This document shows, in pieces, positions 51,640 to 61,743 of a stretch of 64,000 nt of DNA. The stretch spans positions 98,148 through 162,147 of the forward strand of contig JBFMFX010000005.1 of assembly GCA_040752005.1 (NCBI GenBank). Direction: 5' to 3'. Both the position numbers and the translations under genes were made by a program. Numbering within the stretch: position 1 is the stretch's first letter; each line of letters starts with the position of its first letter. The notes beneath the pieces are model-generated. The model was not told the DNA's origin and did not search any database. It saw nothing but the letters and a program-made list of their open reading frames with translations. This DNA comes from RBG-16-66-20 sp040752005. GTDB lineage: Bacteria > Pseudomonadota > Gammaproteobacteria > Burkholderiales > SG8-39.

Positions 51640-52030
51640 GGCAGTCTCCTTTCTGGGTGAAGGTTCATCCCGGCGGTGGCGCCGGCAATTTCGGCCGGCG
51701 CGGCTTCGCGCCGGGCCGCCGTCCCCCGGGTTTACGGAGTCTGCCGCGCAAACTTGAGCCCCCGGGCGCGGGCGCAGCGCGCGACACCGCACCCGAGCCT
51801 AGCGAAACGCGCGCGGCCGCGATCGCCCGGTCAGGCGGAAAAATCTGCCGCTGATCCGGCGATGGCAGGCAAGGCGCAGCGGCGCGTGCCCCGCGTAAGG
51901 CGATTTCCTATCGGCGCGCGCGCAGGAAATCGGACGCCCAATCGCGCCGCCCGCCGCTTCAGCATGCTCGCACACGGCTGCACGATGACGGCGTCGCCCG
52001 ATCGCGACACATCGAAGAGGGGGAGTGAGA
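51640..52030. promoter_or_regulatory. divergent fliC / flhDC intergenic region
   Basis: This 391-bp gap holds the fliC promoter and, on the other strand, the control region for flhDC. Apart from the sigma-28-like promoter listed separately and the two ribosome sites, I see no defined element. I found no clear CAP site or flhD -10 by eye. No reading frame here looks like a gene. Confidence 0.4.
51731..51757 (-). promoter_or_regulatory. sigma-28 (FliA)-type promoter of fliC
   Basis: On the minus strand TCAAGTTT, an 11-base spacer and TCCGTAAA. The enteric consensus is TAAAGTTT-N11-GCCGATAA, so the -35 matches at 7 of 8 positions and the -10 at 5 of 8, with exact spacing. It would give a leader of roughly 85 bases before fliC. 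Confidence 0.6.
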
Positions 52031-52354
52031 ATGAACACCGACCAGATCACGCAGGAAATCCGCGAAGTCAATCTTGCCTGTCTCATGCTCGCGCAGCAGT
52101 TGCTGCGCACCGATCGCGCCGAGGCGCTTTACCGGCTCGGCCTGACCGAGGAGGCGGCCGCGGTGCTCGAAACGCTCACTCCGGCACAGCTGGTGCGGAT
52201 CGCCGCAGCGAGCACGCTGCTGTGGCGGCCGCGCGTGGACGACGAGCTGGTCTGGAGCCTGCTCGCCAGTCATTCCCGGGACGGCTCGGCGCCGGCGGCG
52301 CTGCACGCCTCGATCCTGATGGCGGGCCGCGCGGGCGCGGCCGTCGCCGCATAG
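52031..52354 (+). CDS. flhD: flagellar master regulator subunit FlhD
   Basis: A 107-residue FlhD. TDQITQEIREVNLACLMLAQ and QLLRTDRAEALYRLGLTEEA are conserved family sequence, followed by LTPAQLVRIAAASTLLWRPR. With FlhC it forms the heterohexamer that activates class II flagellar promoters. The ATG after GGGGAGTGAGA was chosen over a GTG six bases upstream. It is 11 bp upstream of flhC. Confidence 0.95.
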   Translation: MNTDQITQEIREVNLACLMLAQQLLRTDRAEALYRLGLTEEAAAVLETLTPAQLVRIAAASTLLWRPRVDDELVWSLLASHSRDGSAPAALHASILMAGRAGAAVAA

Positions 52355-52365
52355 CGGGCGCGGCC

Positions 52366-52890
52366 ATGCGCCAGAAGAGCGTCGTCGCCGAGGCGCGCCA
52401 GATCCGCATCGCCACCGACCTCATCCGGCTGGGCGCGCGGCTGCAAGTGCTGGAAGCTGAAACCACGCTGTCGCGCGAGCGGTTGCTGCGCCTGTACAAG
52501 GAGCTGCGCGGCAAGTCGCCGCCCAAGGGGATGCTGCCCTTCTCGACCGACTGGTTCATGAGCTGGCAGCCGAACGTGCACAGCTCGCTCTTCATGAACA
52601 TCTTCCATTCGGTCAACACCGCCGCCGCGATCGAGCCAGTCGAGGCGCTCACCTGCGCCTACCGCCTCTACAGCGAGCAGGTCGCGCTGCTCGGCCAGCC
52701 GGCGGTGCTGAGCCTCACCCGCGCTTGGCGCCTGCTCAAGTTCTTCGAGTGCGGCATGCTGGCGCTCGCCCGCTGCACGCGCTGCGCCGGCCGGTTCGTC
52801 GTGCACGCGCACGAGCCGGTGCGGCGCTACGTCTGCGGGCTGTGCCACATGCCCTCGCGCGCCGGCCGCGGCGCCGCCGCTCTGCACTGA
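52366..52890 (+). CDS. flhC: flagellar master regulator subunit FlhC
   Basis: A 174-residue FlhC, the DNA-binding subunit of FlhD4C2. Conserved regions are RIATDLIRLGARLQVLEAET, LPFSTDWFMSWQPNVHSSLF and FSV-type 'IFHSVNTAAAIEPVEAL'. The zinc site is formed by Cys pairs in ARCTRCAGRF and YVCGLCHMP. It starts 11 bp after flhD and is followed by the motAB-cheYZ operon, whose promoter is of the sigma-28 type. Confidence 0.96.
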   Translation: MRQKSVVAEARQIRIATDLIRLGARLQVLEAETTLSRERLLRLYKELRGKSPPKGMLPFSTDWFMSWQPNVHSSLFMNIFHSVNTAAAIEPVEALTCAYRLYSEQVALLGQPAVLSLTRAWRLLKFFECGMLALARCTRCAGRFVVHAHEPVRRYVCGLCHMPSRAGRGAAALH

Positions 52891-52923
52891 GGGCGCCTTG
52901 CGCCGCCGCGCCGGCGGCGGCCC

Positions 52924-52950
52924 TCAAGATTTCCGCGCGGCGGCCGACAA
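52924..52950 (+). promoter_or_regulatory. sigma-28 (FliA)-type promoter of motA-motB-cheY-cheZ
   Basis: TCAAGATT, 11 bases, then GCCGACAA: 6 of 8 and 7 of 8 positions of the consensus TAAAGTTT-N11-GCCGATAA with exact spacing. It lies just after flhC and gives a leader of about 55 bases to motA. Confidence 0.72.
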
Positions 52951-53013
52951 AGCACAGCAGCCGGGCCGCGGCCGCGGTTCGCCACGGCGAGGGGATGGCA
53001 GGGAACCACAGGC

Positions 53014-53880
53014 ATGCTGGTGATCGTCGGCTATGTGATCGTGCTCGGATCGGTGTTCGGCGGTTTCGCGCTCGCCGGCGGCCATCTGGGGGCGATATAC
53101 CAGCCGGTGGAGCTGCTCATCATCGGCGGCGCCGCGTTCGGCGCCTTCGTCGTCGGCAATCCCGTCAAGACGTTGAAGGCGACGTTGAAGGCGCTGCCCG
53201 GCCTGCTGAAGGGCTCGCGCTATTCGAAGGCCATGTACCTCGAGCTGATGGGCATGCTCTACGACATCCTCACCAAGGTCCGCAAGGAAGGCCTGATGGC
53301 GATCGAGCGCGACATCGAGAACCCGAAGGAAAGCCCGCTGTTCGCCGCGTATCCGAAGCTGCTCCCCGACCATCATCTGATCGAGTTCCTCACCGACTAC
53401 CTGCGCCTGATGGTGAGCGGCAACCTGAACGCCCACGAGATCGAGGCGCTGATGGACAGCGAGATCGAGACGCATCATCACGAAGGCGTGATCCCGGCGC
53501 ATGCGCTGCAGAAGACGGCCGACGGGCTGCCGGCGTTCGGCATCGTCGCCGCGGTGATGGGCGTGGTGCACACCATGGCCTCGGTGGGGTTGCCGCCCTC
53601 GGAACTCGGCCAGCTTATCGCGCATGCGCTGGTGGGAACCTTCCTCGGCGTCCTGCTCGCCTACGGCTTCGTCGGGCCGCTGGCGAGCCTGCTCGAGCAA
53701 AAGCTCGCCGAGTCCACGAAGATGCTGCAGTGCGTGAAGGTGACGCTGCTCGCGAGCCTGAATGGGTATGCGCCGGCGATCGCGGTCGAGTTCGGCCGCA
53801 AGGTGCTCTATTCGAGCGAGCGGCCGAGCTTCGCCGAGATGGAAGAGCACGTCAAGCATCGCAAGACCAGGGGGGCGTGA
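53014..53880 (+). CDS. motA: flagellar motor stator protein MotA
   Basis: A 288-residue MotA with four membrane helices: VIVGYVIVLGSVFGGFALAG and LLIIGGAAFGAFVVGNPVKT at the start, and LPAFGIVAAVMGVVHTMASV and LIAHALVGTFLGVLLAYGFV later, including the conserved Pro of helix 3. The cytoplasmic loop YLELMGMLYDILTKVRKEGL carries the charged residues that face FliG. With MotB it conducts protons. It starts the motA-motB-cheY-cheZ operon and its stop adjoins the motB start. Confidence 0.97.
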   Translation: MLVIVGYVIVLGSVFGGFALAGGHLGAIYQPVELLIIGGAAFGAFVVGNPVKTLKATLKALPGLLKGSRYSKAMYLELMGMLYDILTKVRKEGLMAIERDIENPKESPLFAAYPKLLPDHHLIEFLTDYLRLMVSGNLNAHEIEALMDSEIETHHHEGVIPAHALQKTADGLPAFGIVAAVMGVVHTMASVGLPPSELGQLIAHALVGTFLGVLLAYGFVGPLASLLEQKLAESTKMLQCVKVTLLASLNGYAPAIAVEFGRKVLYSSERPSFAEMEEHVKHRKTRGA

Positions 53881-54804
53881 ATGGCGAAAGCGCAGGCCGA
53901 CGAGGCGAGGCCGATCATCATCCGCAGGCCGAGGAAGATCCACGGCGCCCATCACGGCGGCGCCTGGAAGATCGCCTACGCCGACTTCGTCACTGCGATG
54001 ATGGCGTTCTTTCTGCTCATGTGGCTGCTCGGCTCGACCACCAAGGGCGACCTGCAGGGCATCGCCGAGTACTTCCGCACCCCGCTCAGGGTGGCGCTGT
54101 TCGGCGGTTCGGGCTCGGGCGACTCCTCCAGCGTCATCAAGGGCGGCGGCAAGGACCTCACGCGCCAGCACGGGCAGGTGAAGGAAGGCGAGGTGCCGGC
54201 GCCGAAGAAGACCATCAATCTGCAGGCGGCGAAGGACGAGCTCAAGCGCCGCGAGCGCGCGGCGCTGGAGGACCTGCGCGCGCGCCTTGACCGCGTGATC
54301 GAGGCGAGTCCGACGCTGAAGAGCTTTCGCAACCAGATTCGCGTGGACATCACCAGCGAAGGGCTGCGGGTGCAGATCGTGGACGAGCAGAATCGCCCGA
54401 TGTTCGACACCGGCAGCGCGCACCTGAAGCACTACACCAGCGAGATCCTGCGCTCGCTCGCGCCGGTGCTCAACGGGGTCGAGAACCGCATCGCGCTTTC
54501 CGGGCACACCGATGCCGCGCCCTACGCCTCCGGCGAGCGCGGCTACTCGAACTGGGAACTGTCGGCCGACCGCGCCAACGCCTCGCGGCGCGAGCTGATC
54601 GCCGGCGGGCTCGACGAGCGCAAGATCGTGCGCGTGGTCGGGCTCGCGGCCTCGGTGCCGCTGGTGCGCGAGGACCCGTTTCATCCGACCAACCGGCGCA
54701 TCAGCATCGTCGTGCTCACGCGCGAAGCCGAGCAGGCGATGCTTGCCGGGCGCGAGGGCACCGATGCCGGCGCCGCGCCCGGCCCGCAGGGGGATTCGAA
54801 ATGA
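53881..54804 (+). CDS. motB: flagellar motor stator protein MotB
   Basis: A 307-residue MotB. The single membrane helix AYADFVTAMMAFFLLMWLLG contains the proton-carrying Asp at residue 35. The plug region follows, then a linker and the OmpA-like peptidoglycan-binding domain (FDTGSAHLKHYTSEILRSLA, IALSGHTDAAPYASGERGYS, LSADRANASRRELIAGGLDE). It anchors the stator to the cell wall. It begins directly after motA and is 54 bp before cheY. Confidence 0.97.
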   Translation: MAKAQADEARPIIIRRPRKIHGAHHGGAWKIAYADFVTAMMAFFLLMWLLGSTTKGDLQGIAEYFRTPLRVALFGGSGSGDSSSVIKGGGKDLTRQHGQVKEGEVPAPKKTINLQAAKDELKRRERAALEDLRARLDRVIEASPTLKSFRNQIRVDITSEGLRVQIVDEQNRPMFDTGSAHLKHYTSEILRSLAPVLNGVENRIALSGHTDAAPYASGERGYSNWELSADRANASRRELIAGGLDERKIVRVVGLAASVPLVREDPFHPTNRRISIVVLTREAEQAMLAGREGTDAGAAPGPQGDSK

Positions 54805-54858
54805 GCGGCGCGGCGAGCAAGGCGCCGCGCGCTCAGGCTGCCTGAAGGAGCACAAGCG

Positions 54859-55248
54859 ATGGCCAGCGCAGAACTGAAGTTCCTGATCGTGGACGATTTT
54901 TCGACCATGCGCCGCATCGTGCGCAACCTGCTGAAGGAACTGGGCTACCCGAACGCCGACGAGGCCGAGGACGGCCGCGATGCGCTCGCCAAGCTGCGCA
55001 GCGGGCGCTTCGACTTCGTGGTGAGCGACATCAACATGCCGAACATGAACGGCTTCGAGCTGCTGCGCGAGATCCGCGCCGACGCGGCGCTCAAGAGCCT
55101 GCCGGTGCTGATGGTCACCGCCGAGGCGCGCAAGGAAGACATCATCGCTGCGGCGCAGGCGGGCGCCTCCGGCTACATCGTCAAGCCGTTCACCAAGGCG
55201 ACCCTGGAAGAGAAGGTCACCAAGATCCTGCAGAAGATGGGAGGATGA
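54859..55248 (+). CDS. cheY: chemotaxis response regulator CheY
   Basis: A 129-residue single receiver domain numbered like E. coli CheY: acidic pair Asp12/Asp13 (FLIVDDFSTMRRI), phospho-acceptor Asp57 (VVSDINMPNMNG), Thr87 (VLMVTAEARKED), Tyr106 and Lys109 (ASGYIVKPF). The full set of motor-binding residues suggests that this is the copy acting on FliM. AAGGAG lies before ATG. It is followed by cheZ after one base. Confidence 0.96.
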   Translation: MASAELKFLIVDDFSTMRRIVRNLLKELGYPNADEAEDGRDALAKLRSGRFDFVVSDINMPNMNGFELLREIRADAALKSLPVLMVTAEARKEDIIAAAQAGASGYIVKPFTKATLEEKVTKILQKMGG

Positions 55249-55249
55249 C

Positions 55250-55960
55250 ATGGGCGCGAGGCGCGGTGCGGCGGACACGCCGGGTTGTTGCGAACAGGCG
55301 GCCGCGGAAGCGGTGCGCGCGGGCGCTGCGGCGCCACGGCCACCGGAGCCGGCCGATCCCTACGACGTGTTCCGGCGCATCGGACGGCTCACGCGCAGGC
55401 TGCACGACGCGCTCGCCGAGCTTGGCTACGACCGCAAGATCGAGCACGCGGTCGGTGCGCTTCCGGATGCGCGCGCGCGGCTGTCCTGGATTGCCGAGGT
55501 ATCGGGCCGCTCGGCCGAGCGCGTGCTCGCGGCCGTCGAGCGCGGCAAGGCGAAGCAGCAGCGCCTGCGCGCCGAGGCCGAGGCGCTCGCTGCGCGCTGG
55601 GGCGGATTTGCCGCCGCCGCGCCGGTGTCGGAGCAGTTCGCGGCGCTCGCGGCCGACACGCGCGCGCACCTTGCGCAGGCGCCGGCGCTCGCGGCCGAGA
55701 CCGACCGGGAGCTCACCGAGATCATGCTGGCGCAGGACTTTCACGACCTCACCGGACAGGTGCTCGCGCGCATCGCCGCGCTCACCCGCGAACTGGAAGA
55801 TCAGCTCGTCAGGCTTCTGCTCGACACCACGCCGCCGGAACGGCGCGCGAGCATCCGCGAGGCCGGGCTCGCCGGGCCGGTGACCGATGCCGAGGCCGAG
55901 CCCGACGCGCTCGTCAGCCAGCAGCAGGTGGACGAGTTGCTCGCGGACCTGGGGTTCTGA
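55250..55960 (+). CDS. cheZ: CheY-P phosphatase CheZ
   Basis: A 236-residue CheZ. The catalytic region EIMLAQDFHDLTGQVLARIA has the Asp and Gln (DLTGQ) that attack CheY-P. The C-terminus SQQQVDELLADLGF is the CheY-docking peptide. The rest is a long helical hairpin. It removes phosphate from CheY and ends tumbling signals. It is one base after cheY and closes the mot-che operon. Confidence 0.95.
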   Translation: MGARRGAADTPGCCEQAAAEAVRAGAAAPRPPEPADPYDVFRRIGRLTRRLHDALAELGYDRKIEHAVGALPDARARLSWIAEVSGRSAERVLAAVERGKAKQQRLRAEAEALAARWGGFAAAAPVSEQFAALAADTRAHLAQAPALAAETDRELTEIMLAQDFHDLTGQVLARIAALTRELEDQLVRLLLDTTPPERRASIREAGLAGPVTDAEAEPDALVSQQQVDELLADLGF

Positions 55961-56031
55961 CGAGGCTCTGCGCGATTTAGCTATGCGATGTTTTTCGTGG
56001 CGTGCATGCGCGAAATCTGCCTGCCAGACCG

Positions 56032-56066
56032 CTTGCGCAGTGGGCGCGCAAGTCCCGGCGACCGGG
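56032..56066 (+). other. two adjacent hairpins after cheZ
   Basis: CTTGCGC-7 bases-GCGCAAG (7-bp stem) is followed after one base by CCCGG-CGA-CCGGG (5-bp stem). They lie in the 170-bp gap between cheZ and the secreted-protein gene. There is no following T-run, so they may be a 3' stabiliser of the mot-che mRNA or a structured leader of the next gene. Confidence 0.45.
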
Positions 56067-56130
56067 TGCAACCCCCACATCCCGAGCTATGCTCAACCCG
56101 GCTGTGTTCCCTGAGGCAGGAGGATCGCTC

Positions 56131-56943
56131 ATGAGACCGATCACGATGGATTCGCTTGCTCGCGCGAGCACGTTCATTGCTCTGCTGTTCGTCCCGCCGC
56201 TCGCCGCGGCGCTCGAGACCGGCGGCGCGGCCACGCTTGCCCCTGGCACCTATCGGTGCGTGTCGTACAACGTCTCGGGCGGCGGCGGTTCCTGCCGCAA
56301 CATGCAGCCGCTGGTGCTCAACGGCGACGGGACCTACCGGTATTCCTCGACTCGCGGCCGGTGGAGCGTGCGCAACGGAAGACTGGTGCTTTCCGAGTCG
56401 GAGCTGTGGGGTCCGGGTGAAATACTCGGGCGCGACACCGTCCGCTTCGCCTACGACTACCGCGGCTGGCGCCATGTGGTGACCTGGTCCTGCCAGGACT
56501 GCGCCGGCGACCGCGCACCGCCGGCGCGAGCCGCAGGCGGTTCCTACGTGGGCGTTTCGCTCACGCTCGAATTCGATCAGGAGATCGGCGGCGTCAGCGG
56601 CTTCGTCATCGTTCCGGCGGAGCATGCCCGCAGTTACACGCACAATGCGCCACTGCCACCAGGCGCGGTGCAGGGGCTGGCGTGGGAACGCAGTGCCACC
56701 GCGGTCTCGCTTGCCACCAACAAGCAAAACCCGCTCTTGAGCGGCCGGCGTTACGTCGTATTCCTGTCCTGGCCACGGGAGACGATTCCGGTCGCCGTGC
56801 TCGATCTTCCGCCGACGCGGGACGATTTCAGCGCCACGCTGCGGGCGACGCGGGATGGGGCGGCCGTGCTGCGCCGGCTGGGTTCCGCCGCTGCAGCGCC
56901 ACAAGCAGCGACACCGCCCGCCTTCCCTTTGCCGCCGGCGTAG
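56131..56943 (+). CDS. secreted protein of unknown function
   Basis: A 270-residue protein with an N-terminal signal sequence (SLARASTFIALLFVPPLAAA) and no later membrane helix, so it is probably periplasmic or secreted. The mature part is beta-rich, with two Cys early (YRCVSYNVSGGGGSCRNMQP) and a Cys pair in TWSCQDCAGDR that could form disulfides. The C-terminus is Ala/Pro-rich. CAGGAGG gives a strong ribosome site seven bases before ATG. I recognise no family. It lies between cheZ and the convergent, frameshifted kinase. Confidence 0.7.
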   Translation: MRPITMDSLARASTFIALLFVPPLAAALETGGAATLAPGTYRCVSYNVSGGGGSCRNMQPLVLNGDGTYRYSSTRGRWSVRNGRLVLSESELWGPGEILGRDTVRFAYDYRGWRHVVTWSCQDCAGDRAPPARAAGGSYVGVSLTLEFDQEIGGVSGFVIVPAEHARSYTHNAPLPPGAVQGLAWERSATAVSLATNKQNPLLSGRRYVVFLSWPRETIPVAVLDLPPTRDDFSATLRATRDGAAVLRRLGSAAAAPQAATPPAFPLPPA

Positions 56944-57003
56944 CGGTCGAGCGTCTCGCGTCCGCGTGCACAGGCATGCGCGAGCCCGCGCCGCGCTGGC
57001 GCT

Positions 57004-60515
<3,512 letters not shown>

Positions 60516-60540
60516 AGATGTACTCTATCCTCCCCCCACC

Positions 60541-60578
60541 CCGCGACCGTCAGGCGCAACCGCGACCGTCAGGCGCAA
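60541..60578. repeat. perfect 19-bp tandem duplication
   Basis: CCGCGACCGTCAGGCGCAA occurs twice in a row without mismatch and is followed by CCGA, the start of a third unit that then diverges. It lies 26 bp upstream of the kinase start codon. Confidence 0.75.
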
Positions 60579-60746
60579 CCGACCGAATCGGTTTGCCGGC
60601 TCATGATGCGCGAGAACGCATAGCAAGGCAAACGGCCGCACGCGGACCCGACTTGAGGCGATTCGCATGCCGGCACCGCAGCCCCGGGAGCCCGCGCGCC
60701 CGCAGCACCTTGCGCGCGACCGATCGAATTGGCCCTCAAAAAGCGC

Positions 60747-60773
60747 TGTATTTCTCCGGCGCGCTGCCGATAA
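60747..60773 (+). promoter_or_regulatory. sigma-28 (FliA)-type promoter of the che operon
   Basis: GCCGATAA at 60766-60773 is a perfect match to the FliA -10. Eleven bases upstream, TGTATTTC is a partial match to the -35 consensus TAAAGTTT. It lies about 73 bp before the first gene of the che operon. Confidence 0.65.
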
Positions 60774-60846
60774 CCCCTGAAAGAATCCACGCAGGCCGGC
60801 GCGAGGCGACTGGCGCCCCGGCGGGCCGACACTTTCGGAGTCAGGG

Positions 60847-61362
60847 ATGAGTCTGGCGATCGAACGGCAAGCTGACGCCATTCGCGGCGTTCTGGCGAGG
60901 TACCGCGAGCTTCACGCCGCCCAGTCGCGCGGAGCGCGCGCGGAGCTGGAAAAGCTCGAGCGGCTGCTGGCCGACGCCGGCGCTCGGCTGGCGGCGAGCT
61001 TCGAGCGCCTGTGCGCGGCCGCGGCGCGCGGTGTCACGTTCATCGCGCCGCGCGCGGCGGCGAACGACGCGCCGGGGGGCAGTGCGGCCGCGGCCGCCTG
61101 CGCCGGCGCCGACGATCTCGCCCGCGCCGCCGGCGAGGCGGTGACGGCGCTCCAGTTCCAGGATCTCGCAAGCCAGCTCGTCGGCCATACGGCGGCGCGC
61201 CTGGAGGCGCTCGATCGCATGGCGGGCGAGCTCGCGCGCCTGCCCGAGGCCTCGATGCCGGAGCTGTGCGAGGCGCTCGCCGCGGCCTGCGGCGCACGCG
61301 GCGTGAGCCCCGTCGGCCAGGGCCGGATGTCCGAGGGCGGAATCGAGCTGTTCCAGAGCTAG
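60847..61362 (+). CDS. CheZ-like helical protein beside a response regulator
   Basis: A 171-residue, mostly helical cytoplasmic protein. The N-terminal half is a coiled coil (ARAELEKLERLLADAGARLA). The second half contains TALQFQDLASQLVGHTAARL: FQDLxxQ has Asp and Gln at the same spacing as the catalytic residues of CheZ (FQDLTGQ). The C-terminus ends GGIELFQS. I know of no named family. 'LQFQD' helices also occur in some receptor-like proteins, so a scaffold role is the alternative. It leads the che operon behind a sigma-28-type promoter, 11 bp before a single-domain response regulator. Confidence 0.65.
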   Translation: MSLAIERQADAIRGVLARYRELHAAQSRGARAELEKLERLLADAGARLAASFERLCAAAARGVTFIAPRAAANDAPGGSAAAAACAGADDLARAAGEAVTALQFQDLASQLVGHTAARLEALDRMAGELARLPEASMPELCEALAAACGARGVSPVGQGRMSEGGIELFQS

Positions 61363-61373
61363 GGGGATAGCCG

Positions 61374-61739
61374 ATGGCGAAGACGGTCCTCGCGGTGGAC
61401 GATTCGGCCACGATCCGGCGCATGGTCGGCTTCACACTCAAAGGGGCGGGCTACGAGGTGATCGAGGCGGTGGACGGCCAGGACGGCCTGGAGAAGGCGC
61501 GCGCCCGGCAGGTGAACCTCGTTCTTACCGACCAGAACATGCCGCGCGTGGACGGCCTGTCGCTCATCCGCGCGCTACGCAATCTGCCGCAGTACCGCGG
61601 TGTGCCGATCCTGGTGCTCACCACCGAGGCAAGCGACGAGATGAAGCAGCGCGGCCGCGCGGCCGGCGCAACCGGCTGGCTCGTCAAGCCGTTCGATCCC
61701 AACCGGCTGCTCGACGTGATTCACAGGCTGATCGGGTAG
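61374..61739 (+). CDS. single-domain CheY-like response regulator
   Basis: A 121-residue receiver domain without an output domain. Acidic pair in VLAVDDSATIRRM (Asp9/Asp10), phospho-acceptor Asp53 (LVLTDQNMPRVDG), Thr83 (ILVLTTEAS) and Lys105 (TGWLVKPFD) are all present. It differs from the motor CheY of this window: Trp replaces Tyr106 and the FliM-binding surface is less alike. Such cheA-adjacent copies often act as phosphate sinks or in adaptation. It lies 4 bp before cheA. Confidence 0.93.
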   Translation: MAKTVLAVDDSATIRRMVGFTLKGAGYEVIEAVDGQDGLEKARARQVNLVLTDQNMPRVDGLSLIRALRNLPQYRGVPILVLTTEASDEMKQRGRAAGATGWLVKPFDPNRLLDVIHRLIG

Positions 61740-61743
61740 CACC

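Larger units (their letters stand above)
60516..60846. promoter_or_regulatory. divergent region between the kinase and the che operon
   Basis: A 331-bp gap without a gene. It contains a perfect 19-bp tandem duplication near the kinase start, an inverted repeat AACCGA-CCGAA-TCGGTT just after it, and a sigma-28-like promoter for the che genes. The kinase promoter was not identifiable. Confidence 0.5.

Noticed and set aside
51688..51695. GCCGAAAT (minus strand) as the fliC -10
   Set aside because: It resembles the FliA -10, but no -35 lies 11-15 bases upstream; the element at 51731-51757 has exact spacing and a much better -35.
52924..55278. A 784-codon open frame opposite motA, motB and cheY
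   Set aside because: It is antisense to three well-conserved genes and has no recognisable domain or ribosome site.
55285..55980. Alternative frame over cheZ
   Set aside because: The frame starting at 55250 has the catalytic DLTGQ motif and the CheY-docking C-terminus; the other is Arg/Ala-rich without motifs.
56032..56090. Cyclic-di-GMP (GEMM) riboswitch upstream of the secreted-protein gene
   Set aside because: Two hairpins are present, but the conserved GEMM core sequences are absent.
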